DNA of 7,596 nucleotides from an uncultured Anaerolineaceae bacterium (lineage in GTDB: Bacteria > Chloroflexota > Anaerolineae > Anaerolineales > Anaerolineaceae): contig CALESS010000072.1 in NCBI GenBank assembly GCA_937907495.1, forward strand, positions 1 through 7,596, in the 5' to 3' direction. Below the pieces are notes generated by a model. That model ran no database searches, had not been told where the DNA came from, and saw only the letters and a list, made by a program, of their open reading frames with translations. The first letter of the stretch is position 1. The number at the start of each line of letters is the position of its first letter. This document shows, piece after piece, positions 1-7,400 of the stretch. Both the position numbers and the translations under genes were made by a program.

Positions 1-56
1 GTGCCCCGGGGGGAAGGGGGGGGGCGCGGGGGGGGGGGGGGGGGGGGGGGAAAAGG
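1..56. other. G-homopolymer stretch, probable low-quality contig end
   Basis: This stretch is nearly all G, including a run of more than 20, with a few isolated other bases. G-rich runs thin out but persist to about position 115. Nothing else in the window has this composition. The simplest reading is a sequencing or assembly artefact, such as no-signal bases called as G at the end of reads. The minus-strand reading frame of the neighbouring LysM gene stays open through it, but only because C-runs encode proline. Residues decoded here should not be trusted. Confidence 0.75.
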
Positions 57-712
57 TTGGCTGCCGGGGTTGGGGGGGGGGCAAGCGTGAAACCCGGGGT
101 GCGGGTGGGGATGTTGGGCACCATGAGGAAATCACCCGCATAAATATTGGTGGAATTCCCCAGGCAATTGGCAAATTGAAGTTGGGGAATGCTGATGCCA
201 AAGGCGAGGCTGAGCCGGAACAGATTATCGAGGGGTTGGATACGATAGGGAACCCAACCGGGGGGAGGACCACAAACCGCCTGGGGCTGGGTGGGCGTGA
301 AGGTGAGGGTGGCGGAAACCGGAGGCAGGTAGATGAAGCTGGAAGGGGGGAGAAAATCTCCCAGCAGGCAGTTGGCTGACGCCAATTCCTCCGGGCTGGC
401 AGGGTAAAGCAGGGAGAGGGATTGCAGGCTGTCACCGGGGAGGACCCGGTAAATTTGCCAGCCCGCAGGGATGGGGCAAGGGTTGGCCTGGGGTACAGTT
501 GGGGTGATCTGCTCCACTGCCGGATCGGTGGATTGCGGGGTGGCAGTCTGTGGAAAGGAATAGTCATAGACTGGCAAAGTGGGGTAGGTCACAGGGTCGG
601 GGACCAGGGGCACGCGGCCTTCGGCGATGGAAAGCATAGCCGCCCCTGCCACCAAAAAAATGGAGGCGAGGGCGGTGATCCATCCGCTGGTTAAACCGCG
701 GGGCTTGTCCAT
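1..712 (-). CDS. Membrane-anchored protein with two LysM domains (3' end missing)
   Basis: This is a partial gene reading leftward; its 3' end lies beyond the window. The ATG at 710-712 starts a short basic N-terminus (K4, R5), then one hydrophobic segment at about residues 11-30, which is a signal anchor or uncleaved signal peptide. A Pro/Thr-rich spacer follows (about 35-78). LysM module 1 spans about 84-130 (core 'YRVLPGDSLQSLS', then 'ELASANC'), and module 2 spans about 152-200 (core 'YRIQPLDNLFRLS', then 'QLQFANC'). A second Pro/Thr-rich linker runs into the G-rich contig end. LysM modules of this type bind N-acetylglucosamine polymers such as peptidoglycan, so the protein is probably exposed outside the membrane and bound to the envelope. 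Any C-terminal enzymatic domain is out of view. Cysteines flank both modules (C79/C115 and C147/C183). The start lies four bases after the stop of the sensor gene upstream, which points to one operon. No strong ribosome binding site is visible. The LysM call is solid; the function is unknown. Confidence 0.85.
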   Translation of the reverse strand, partial: MDKPRGLTSGWITALASIFLVAGAAMLSIAEGRVPLVPDPVTYPTLPVYDYSFPQTATPQSTDPAVEQITPTVPQANPCPIPAGWQIYRVLPGDSLQSLSLLYPASPEELASANCLLGDFLPPSSFIYLPPVSATLTFTPTQPQAVCGPPPGWVPYRIQPLDNLFRLSLAFGISIPQLQFANCLGNSTNIYAGDFLMVPNIPTRTPGFTLAPPPTPAANLFPPPPPPPRAPPLPPGA

Positions 713-716
713 GTGG

Positions 717-3062
717 TCAGTTGGTGGTCTCCACAGGGGGGGTGGAGAGAGGCAGTTCCACGAAGAAGGTCGAACCTTGCGGGCTGGATTCCACCCAAAT
801 GCGTCCGCCATGTGCCTCCACCAGGGCTTTGACCACGGAAAGGCCAACGCCGGTATCGCCCACACCCTGGATTAGCACATCCGTGGTGCGGTAGCGCCGG
901 GAGAACACCTGGGGCAAGTCTTCGGCGGGGATCCCGCTGCCATTATCGGTGACCTGGAACAACACGCTGGGCGGGTGACCGGCCGCCGCCTGACGGATGG
1001 CTGCGGAGAGGCTGATGATGCCTTCCACGGGGGTGACGGTGCCGGCATTTTGCAGCAAGTGAACGAAGATCTGGTGCAAGCCATCCCGGTCAGCGTGGAT
1101 CATGGGCAGTTCGTCCGGCAGGTCCATCTGGAGAGAGATGTTTTTCTCGCGCAATTGGGCGCTGGTGTTGGTGATGGCCTTGTCCAAAACTTCCGAAATT
1201 TGCACGGGCTCGGCGATGGTTTCGAAGGGGCCGCCCCGTAAGGCCATGACGTGCACCAGGTCATCCAGCAGGGAACGCAGTTTCTCGTTGGAGGCTTTGA
1301 CGCGTTCGAGGAATTTCCGTTGCAAGGGGCCGAGGATGCCGGCTGATTCGGTGAGGAGGAGGTCCGTGTAGCCGATGATGGAGGCCATCGGTTGGCGCAG
1401 CTCTTGAACGACGATGGCGACAATTTCCCGTTCTTCATCGGCGGTGAGGCCGGTGGAGGTTTGGAACTGCTGGGTTTCATTGAGCTTGCGGCTGGTTTCA
1501 TCCAGCCGGCTTTCCAGTTCTGCGATTTCCCGCAGGGCCTGTTGAAGCTCGTTTTCCAGGCGGCTGGAGGTGGGGGCTGCCTGGCTTTGGGCCAGGGCGG
1601 TGGTAAGCCGTTGATTTTCAGCTTGTAAGTTGTTAAGGAGCTGTTGTTGATCCTTCTGCAAGGTGAGCAGAGCGTCCATCTCGGCGGCGTCGGCGGCTCC
1701 CTGGCGGAGTTCATCCAGGGCGGAAAGCACCAGCTGATACTCCTGCCGGGTCTGTTCCAATTCCGCCTGAAGCTCTGCGACTTCGTTCTGCCGGGAAGGC
1801 ACTTCCCCGATGGAGGCCGGGGCAGCCAGGCCGTTTTGCAGAATCTGAAGCAGGGCCGGAGCTTCGGTCATCATGTAAGATTGCTCCTCCGGGCTCCACT
1901 CCCGGTTGGAATAAGGAGTGAGGAGCAAAATTCCACCCCAGCTTTTGCCGGACTGGCTGAGCGGGATGAAGAGCATACAGCCCACCGGGTTCAGGTTCAG
2001 CGCCCGGCCCACCCCCATCAGGTCGGGGGAGGTGGTTTCGACTTCCAGGCGCAAAGGCCGATTTTTGGTCAGGGCAGCCATCAGAGCCGGGGCCTGGCCT
2101 GCCGGAATCGTTGAACCTGGTGCATCTTCCGCGCGGATCAGGTCGTAGCCGCTATGTAACGCCAGTTCCCCGGTGTTGGTGGGGGTGACCAGGTAACATA
2201 ACTCTGCCAGCATGGTGTGGGCAATGGCTCTGGAGAGGGTCGCCCCGGTTTTATCCGGGTCGGTGCGGGCCGCCAGTTCCACCCAGGCTGTAACCACGCG
2301 CGGGTCGGTCCGGGTATGAACCTGCTCCGGGTTAGTCTCGGTGATGCGAGTCGTATCGGCAAGTGGGCGGAGGGTTGCAGCTTCCGACACCCGCGGCAGA
2401 CGTTGTGCCAGCAAAGGCAGGAGCGGAAAGGAGCAGACCTGGGCCAGGCGAACCGCGCCGGCGAAATCGCTTGACATGACCGGAAACACCAGTTGGGCCG
2501 TATGACCGATGAATTGAATGGTAAAGAACGCAACTGCCACGCCCCAACCTGCCGGGCGCTTAAAGATTGCCAGGGCAATCCCAATTAAGACGATAGCCAG
2601 AGAAAAAAGTTCCCAGCCCAGGTTGAGCGGGGTCTGGTTGAAGCTCATGGAAGCAGCCACGGCCAGCCATTGGGTGAGGCTGAAAATGGCGGTAACTGCG
2701 ATCACCAGCGAGGCAATGCCTGCCAGCAGGTCAGCAAGAAGTGATTTGGAAGGGGTAAGCCAGAGCCAGACAGCCCAGGTGAGCATAAAGACCGTCAAGG
2801 CTCGATCCAGGGGGGGCAGGATGATGCGCGGGTCCAACAGGCCTTGCCAGGACAGGGCGCTGAGGATGAAGAGGATAATTTGGGAGGAGAGGAGCAGAAC
2901 CAGACCAAACGTGAGCCGTCCGGTCAAGCGGGTGCGGCGGGAGGGAAAAATTTCCACGTTCTGCCAGGCCGAAAGGACCGCAAACGTAAGCACCAGGTGA
3001 TAGAGCAGGTTGGCGGGGGAGGTCGTCAGCAGGTTGAGTATTTGTTGGTAGAATGAGTCCAT
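717..3062 (-). CDS. Membrane sensor protein with GAF and histidine-kinase-type core; phospho-acceptor His replaced by Gln
   Basis: This is a complete 781-residue gene. About seven hydrophobic segments fill residues 18-222, with no large extracytoplasmic loop, so the input may be a lipophilic or membrane cue. A GAF-like domain follows at about 255-410. A coiled coil rich in Leu, Gln and Glu runs from about 423 to 535, then a dimerisation helix pair (about 543-608) and a HATPase domain (about 618-772). The H-box reads 'VVQELRQPMASI': Q553 (CAA at 1404-1406) sits where the phosphorylated His belongs. The N-box keeps N672 but has 'NAGTVTP' in place of the usual 'NAxKFTP', so its lysine is missing. 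The G1 box (D706-N-G-S-G710), an F-box-like 'VFSRRYR' and the G2 box (G735-DTGVG740) look intact, so ATP may still bind. In the family, loss of this His abolishes autophosphorylation. A scaffold, ATP sensor or allosteric role is therefore inferred. No response regulator is adjacent. The LysM gene follows after four bases. The start is the first ATG before the membrane region; the ribosome binding site is weak. Confidence 0.88.
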   Translation of the reverse strand: MDSFYQQILNLLTTSPANLLYHLVLTFAVLSAWQNVEIFPSRRTRLTGRLTFGLVLLLSSQIILFILSALSWQGLLDPRIILPPLDRALTVFMLTWAVWLWLTPSKSLLADLLAGIASLVIAVTAIFSLTQWLAVAASMSFNQTPLNLGWELFSLAIVLIGIALAIFKRPAGWGVAVAFFTIQFIGHTAQLVFPVMSSDFAGAVRLAQVCSFPLLPLLAQRLPRVSEAATLRPLADTTRITETNPEQVHTRTDPRVVTAWVELAARTDPDKTGATLSRAIAHTMLAELCYLVTPTNTGELALHSGYDLIRAEDAPGSTIPAGQAPALMAALTKNRPLRLEVETTSPDLMGVGRALNLNPVGCMLFIPLSQSGKSWGGILLLTPYSNREWSPEEQSYMMTEAPALLQILQNGLAAPASIGEVPSRQNEVAELQAELEQTRQEYQLVLSALDELRQGAADAAEMDALLTLQKDQQQLLNNLQAENQRLTTALAQSQAAPTSSRLENELQQALREIAELESRLDETSRKLNETQQFQTSTGLTADEEREIVAIVVQELRQPMASIIGYTDLLLTESAGILGPLQRKFLERVKASNEKLRSLLDDLVHVMALRGGPFETIAEPVQISEVLDKAITNTSAQLREKNISLQMDLPDELPMIHADRDGLHQIFVHLLQNAGTVTPVEGIISLSAAIRQAAAGHPPSVLFQVTDNGSGIPAEDLPQVFSRRYRTTDVLIQGVGDTGVGLSVVKALVEAHGGRIWVESSPQGSTFFVELPLSTPPVETTN

Positions 3063-3084
3063 TTCCCAGTCTCTCGATGACAGA

Positions 3085-3093
3085 ATTATAGCA
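3085..3093 (-). promoter_or_regulatory. Extended -10 promoter for the sensor/LysM operon
   Basis: On the minus strand this reads TGCTATAAT: a perfect TATAAT hexamer preceded by the TGn extension. It lies 22 bases upstream of the sensor gene's ATG, which would give a 5' leader of about 15 bases. I see no good -35 hexamer at 16-18 bases, and promoters with an extended -10 often do without one. The identification is by motif only. Confidence 0.5.
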
Positions 3094-3135
3094 CGTCTAC
3101 CCCTTTCACCGTTGAAACAGGTTGAGGGAAAATCA

Positions 3136-3163
3136 TTGACAAAACCCGGATTTCCGGTAGAAT
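3136..3163 (+). promoter_or_regulatory. Sigma70-type promoter for tRNA-Leu
   Basis: A perfect -35 hexamer TTGACA (3136-3141), a 16-base spacer and TAGAAT (3158-3163, five of six consensus bases) stand 18 bases before the mature tRNA. Transcription would start near 3170, leaving a short 5' leader for RNase P. The spacer contains a small dyad, CCGGA-TT-TCCGG (3146-3157). The promoter is divergent from that of the sensor operon, with only about 45 bases between the two promoters' nearest elements. Confidence 0.75.
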
Positions 3164-3181
3164 ATGGCTTGCAAGTTGTAT

Positions 3182-3265
<84 letters not shown>

Positions 3266-3270
3266 CACAT

Positions 3271-3296
3271 ACCCCGGGAAACCGGGGTCTTTTTTT
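3271..3296 (+). terminator. Rho-independent terminator of tRNA-Leu
   Basis: A perfect seven-base-pair stem ACCCCGG/CCGGGGT with a stable GAAA tetraloop is followed by C and seven T residues. It begins five bases after the tRNA, so the transcript ends directly behind the gene and does not run on into the division gene. Confidence 0.9.
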
Positions 3297-3305
3297 ATCA
3301 TTTTG

Positions 3306-3339
3306 GAATGAATGTTGCAACATACTCCCAGATTCATTC
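3306..3339 (+). repeat. Nested inverted repeat upstream of the septum initiator gene
   Basis: Outer arms GAATGAAT (3306-3313) and ATTCATTC (3332-3339) are perfect inverse complements. Inside the left half lies a perfect 12-base palindrome, ATGTTGCAACAT (3312-3323). The region is AT-rich and lies between the tRNA terminator and the division gene, so it is a candidate operator. There is no T-run after it, so it is not a terminator. Its role is inferred from position only. Confidence 0.4.
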
Positions 3340-3368
3340 TTGTAGAACGACCAAATATGGGATAAACT
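3340..3368 (+). promoter_or_regulatory. Weak candidate promoter for the septum initiator gene
   Basis: TTGTAG (3340-3345), a 17-base spacer and TAAACT (3363-3368) form a poor but correctly spaced sigma70-like pair. If used, transcription would start at or next to the ATG at 3375, giving a leaderless mRNA; this fits the absence of a clear ribosome binding site. A promoter must exist in this gap because the tRNA transcript is terminated upstream, but these exact hexamers are uncertain. Confidence 0.3.
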
Positions 3369-3374
3369 GAGAAT

Positions 3375-3764
3375 ATGCAAAAGAACGAGAAGAAATCCAG
3401 GCTGGAACTCCGCCAGATTTTGCTGATTTTGGTTGTGGCTGCCGCTTTTTACATCGTTTTCGATTTAGGCGATCGAATATCCGCGGCCAATGAGATGAAC
3501 GCGAAATATCGCGAGATGGCAACGCGGGTGTATGGGCTGCAACTGACCGAAACGATGTTATATACCCAGATTGCCCGGGCCACCCAGCCCTCTTTTTTGG
3601 AGGATTACATCCGCCCGGAGGGCAAACTGGTGCAACCGGGAGATATTCCGATCATTCCTATTCCGGGAGATCCCATTCAAACCACGCAAATGGTAAACCC
3701 CGTATCAGGGGGTGAAACCTATGCCAAATGGGAAATTTGGTGGGACTTGTTTTTTGGTGAGTAG
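3375..3764 (+). CDS. Septum formation initiator (FtsB/DivIC-like) protein
   Basis: This is a small bitopic membrane protein of 129 residues. The basic N-terminus (residues 1-12) predicts that it faces the cytoplasm. One membrane helix spans about 13-31, and a heptad-like helical stretch runs from about 33 to 70. After it comes 'FLEDYIRPEGKLVQPGD' (74-90), which matches the family pattern of a Tyr-containing helix followed by a 'lVxPGe' turn. A Pro/Ile-rich segment and the aromatic C-terminus 'WEIWWDLFFGE' complete it. FtsB/DivIC proteins form a trimeric complex with FtsL and FtsQ/DivIB that activates septal wall synthesis. The protein is slightly longer than usual because of the C-terminal extension. 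It is a single-gene unit between a tRNA terminator and its own terminator. The leader has no good Shine-Dalgarno sequence. The topology and turn motif support the call, but short coiled-coil membrane proteins are easy to misassign. Confidence 0.68.
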   Translation: MQKNEKKSRLELRQILLILVVAAAFYIVFDLGDRISAANEMNAKYREMATRVYGLQLTETMLYTQIARATQPSFLEDYIRPEGKLVQPGDIPIIPIPGDPIQTTQMVNPVSGGETYAKWEIWWDLFFGE

Positions 3765-3780
3765 CAGGTGCGAAACCCCG

Positions 3781-3816
3781 CAGCCAGGCAGATCAATCGG
3801 CCTGGCTGATTTTTTT
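3781..3816 (+). terminator. Terminator of the septum initiator gene, overlapping the 3' end of the HAD gene
   Basis: An eight-base-pair stem CAGCCAGG (3781-3788)/CCTGGCTG (3801-3808) with a 12-base loop is followed by A and seven T residues on the plus strand. It starts 16 bases after the TAG stop. The right arm and T-run lie inside the last codons of the convergent HAD gene, whose Lys-Lys-Ile tail is encoded by the complementary A-run. In the minus direction the hairpin is followed by CGGGGTTTCG, so it is much weaker as a terminator that way. Confidence 0.8.
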
Positions 3817-4443
3817 AATCACTTGCGGCGGGCTGCCATCGGAAAGGCGATCCAGGTAGAATTGCACGGTTGGAAATTCTGAGCGCCTGCGGGTGGTGAG
3901 GACAACCAGGCAAGCCATACCCGCCGAGAGGGCTGCCTGCGCGCCGGCGGGGGCATCTTCAATCACCAGGCAGTCGGCAGGTTCCACTTCCAGGCGGGTG
4001 GCGGCGGTCAGGAATACAGCGGGGTCAGGTTTGCTGGGTAAGTTGGAGGCAGAAACCAGCACGCTGAAATATTTATCCAGGGCGAACTGCTGCATAATGG
4101 CGGTGATGTTTTCGGGCGGGGCAGAGGAAGCTACAGCGCAGGGAATGGAGTGCTGTCGGGCATAGTTCAGCCAATCCAGCACCCCGGGGTAAAGCTCCAC
4201 CCGATGGAGGTTTTGACGAAAGAGATCTTCCTTGCGCCTGGAAATGGACTCGCTGAGGCTTTCCGGCAGCGGGCCAAATCATTGTTGGAGGGTGGCGCGG
4301 TTGTTCTTGCCAAAGGTGGCGAGGAACTCGCTGCGGGTGAGGCTGCGTTGATGTTCCTCCAGGGCGCCCAACCATGAGAGGTAGTGCTGTTCGGTGGTAT
4401 CCACCAAAACCCCATCCATATCCCACAGGAGAGCCTGGATCAT
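3793..4443 (-). pseudogene. HAD-family phosphatase (beta-phosphoglucomutase-like), interrupted by an in-frame TGA
   Basis: The frame encodes 216 codons, the usual length for a small HAD hydrolase with a helical cap. Motif I is 'WDMDGVLVDT' (nucleophile D8 and acid/base D10). Motif II is S106 in 'AVASSAPPEN', motif III is K138 in 'SKPDPAVF', and motif IV is E162-D163 in 'VIEDAPAG'. These enzymes dephosphorylate or isomerise small phosphorylated metabolites such as sugar phosphates in the cytoplasm; the substrate is unknown. Codon 55 is TGA (4279-4281), in the cap region, with the frame fully open on both sides and no frameshift. A TGG-to-TGA or CGA-to-TGA change would explain it: recent inactivation, strain variation or a base-calling error. 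As written, only a 54-residue fragment would be made; a restart at GTG 4200 would lack motif I. The ATG overlaps the stop of the upstream phosphatase gene (ATGA), showing translational coupling. The family call is firm; the pseudogene status is not. Confidence 0.78.
4440..4443 (-). promoter_or_regulatory. ATGA stop-start overlap coupling the GAF-phosphatase and HAD genes
   Basis: On the minus strand the sequence ATGA contains the HAD start (ATG, 4443-4441) and the phosphatase stop (TGA, 4442-4440). Such four-base overlaps are typical of translational coupling, in which the same ribosome re-initiates. It fixes the HAD start and places both genes on one transcript. Confidence 0.8.
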
Positions 4444-7400
4444 TCCGCTGTACCCAGGATGCGCGAGATGGAAAGGAAGGTAATGTCATCACTGGGGGGC
4501 GCACCTTCGCGGAAGCGGTAGAGCATGGCTTCAATTTCTTCCAGCAAGGTGGACGGATTTTGCTCAATGGCCTTGAGGAAGGCGTTCGCCAGACGGTCTT
4601 CGCCAAACGCTTCTCCGGAGGGTGAGAAGGATTCGGTAGCACCATCGGTGTATAAAACCAGGGCGTCCCCCGGGTTCAAGGTCAGGTTGTGATCTTCAAA
4701 TTTAATGTTTTCCATGACCGCCAGGGCCATCCCGCCTTTGGGGAGCATATTCACTTTCTGGGTGCCTGCCGTGTAGAGCAAGGGGCGGTTATGACCGGCA
4801 TTGGCGTAGATCAGTTCTCCGGTGGAAGGCCGCAGGAGGGCGTAGACCACGGTTACGAACATGCCATTCTGTGAATCATTCATCAGCAGGTTGTTTACCC
4901 ATTCCAATACCTGGGCCGGGCTGTGGGAGGTTTTAGCGTTGGCACGCAGCAACGTTCGAGCCACCGTCATGTAGAGGGCGGCTGGCATGCCCTTATCGGA
5001 GACATCTGCAATCACCAGTCCCAGCAGGTCTGGCTCGATGGAGAAGATGTCGTAAAAATCGCCGCCCACCTGGCGGGCTGTCTGCCAGCGGGAATCCACC
5101 TGCCAGCCTTTTACCTGGGGCATTTGCTCCGGCAGGAAGGTGCGTTGGATTTGCCGGGCCAGTTGAATTTCCTGTTCCAGCCGTTCCCGGCCAACCATTT
5201 CATCCTTCAGACGGTCGTTTTGGATGGCCAGGGCGATTTGTTGGGCGACCCCGGTAATAATCTCCTGCCGTCGTTCGCGGGCGCCCAGGTTTTCGGCAGT
5301 ATCTTTTGCCAGCAGTACGCCGTAGCCTTCTCCTTTGACCGAGATGGGAAAGGCGAAAAGGCCATCGGTGGGGGTGATAATCCTGGCAGGGTTATCATCC
5401 ACCGGGTTGCAGGTTTGTTTATGCCACTCGGCAGAGGGGCAATCCGGCGGGAGAGGGGCAAAGCACACCTGATCATTCTGAAGCGTTTGATCCAGCAGGG
5501 AGTATTCACCGGGGGAATAGGGGCGGGCGGCCAGGGCGGCTTCTTCCTGGCGGGTGGGGGCTACCCCGATCAATGGGCGATAGATCTGCTGGACGGGGTC
5601 CCACAGGTAGAGGATGCAGGTGTTGATGCCGACCAAAATTGGCAGCAGGTGAATGATCGTATCCAGGATGTCATCCAGATCGTTCTGGCTGACGACAGCC
5701 TGGGCCACTTGCAAGAGGACGGCAGTCACATAGGCTTCTTCCTGGCGGGCCTCATTAAGGATCAAATTTTCGAGGGCGATGGAGGTCTGATGGGCTATGC
5801 CCTGTAAAATGGCGAGGGTTTGTTGATCAATGGGCTGTCCGGCGTAGTGATGGAGCATCTGGTGTTGGACGAGGAATGCCCCCAGCAATGTTCCCCGCAC
5901 CAGCAGGGGCAAAATCACCACCGCGCCGCTATCTGGCGGCAGGATACTGGCAGGAAAACTCAGCTCGGATTGTGGATCCTGCACGAAGATGGCCGTCCGG
6001 GATTGGTTGAGGCGGGCCAGCGCAGGGATTTCCCGCTCAGTGAAAATGGTTTTTGCCGGGGTTTCCTCCAACCCATACCAGGATTTGAGGCTAAAGGTGC
6101 GCAAGGATTCATCCAGCAGGAACATGGCACACCGCTTGACGCCTGCCACAAGCGGGGTGAGGTTGACCATGTCTGAGAGGAGGTCATCCACCGAATTGCT
6201 GGATTGGCTGGTCTCGGCTACTTGGAGGAGGATGGTGGAGACCCAGGCTTGCTCCTGGGCTTCCTGGTACAGATGGGCATTTTGAATGGCCACCGAGGCG
6301 TAACTGGCAAAGGTGGTGGTCATGGCTTTGGTTTCATGGCCGTAACGACCATTGGTGCGGTGGGCCAGGGTAATGATGCCGAGCGGTTGATCGCCGGAGC
6401 GCAGGGGAGCGGAGACAGAGGAATAATCCGGCGGGAAATCGAGGGCCAGTCCCAGCGGTCCACGGGGATCTTCGGGAGAGCGGATGATCGGCTCTTCGGC
6501 GAGGAGAGCCGCCTGCAACCAGTCCCGAACTTCCTGGGATTCTTCGCGAATCTGGGTTAATTTTTCGGCATCCACCCCGTGGCTGGCGGCCAGGTGCAGG
6601 TTTTGGACTCCGCCATAGAGGGCGTCATCATCCATCAACCAGATGGCTGAGGCATCGCAAGGCAGGTTTTCTTCCAACTCGCAGAGGATGGTATCCATCA
6701 ATTGGGAAATGGCAACATTGGCAGAGAGCAGGATGGCCACATCCCGGAAAGAATCGGCCACTTTGCGGCGCCATAATTCCGTGCGGTATAAGGTGGCATT
6801 GCGCAGAGCCACAGCAATGCCTGCGGAGAGGGTTTCAAAGAGGGCCAGGCTGTTCTCGTCAAAGGCATTCAGTTGGTCGCTTTGAATATCGAGCACGCCG
6901 ATGACTTCACTGCCGAATAATAGCGGAACAGTCAATTCTGAGCGGGTGTTGAAGGGAGGCAGCTCCGCCTGGCGGTAGAGGGGGTCGTTATTGACATCAT
7001 TGGAAATGTGGGTTTGCCCGGTGCGGGCGACCCATGGAATGATGCCGTGAGGATCATCGAGGCTGTAAGAAATTTCTTGGTCCCGCAGAACCTGGCTGCG
7101 TGCGCCGCTGCCGGCTTTATAGGTCACCTTCCGCAAGCCGGAATGAATGGTGAAGATGTGAACGTAGGGGAAATTAAAACGTTTTTGCAGGGTCTGAACA
7201 ATTTCATCCAGCAATTGGTTGAGGTCCAGGATGGAGTTCAACCGCCGGCTGACGTCATAAACGGCGGAGATGTACTCAATGCGTTGCTGCAGGGCGGAAT
7301 AGAGCTGGGCGCCTTCCACGGCCCGGGCGATGTTATCCGCCAGGGAGCGCAAGACCAGGGCGTCAATCTCATGGAAGCCTTCCACCTGGTCGGATTGGAC

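Noticed and set aside
250..285. Suspected frameshift between the two LysM modules
   Set aside because: A recount of the G-run at 260-265 gives six bases, which keeps both modules in one frame ('CGPPPGW'). No frameshift exists.
422..694. 90-codon open frame on the plus strand
   Set aside because: It is the shadow of the LysM gene, which has clear domain repeats on the minus strand.
1644..2114. 156-codon open frame on the plus strand within the sensor gene
   Set aside because: It is antisense to the well-supported GAF and coiled-coil region, with no start signal or family resemblance.
4279..4281. Selenocysteine or recoded TGA
   Set aside because: HAD phosphatases have no selenocysteine at this cap position, no downstream hairpin stood out, and TGA is used as a normal stop by the sensor, SpoIIE-type and HAD genes in the same window.
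4923..5807. 294-codon open frame on the plus strand
   Set aside because: It lies opposite the GAF-SpoIIE gene, has no recognisable domain, and results from GC-rich codon bias on the other strand. The minus-strand frame has all PP2C motifs.
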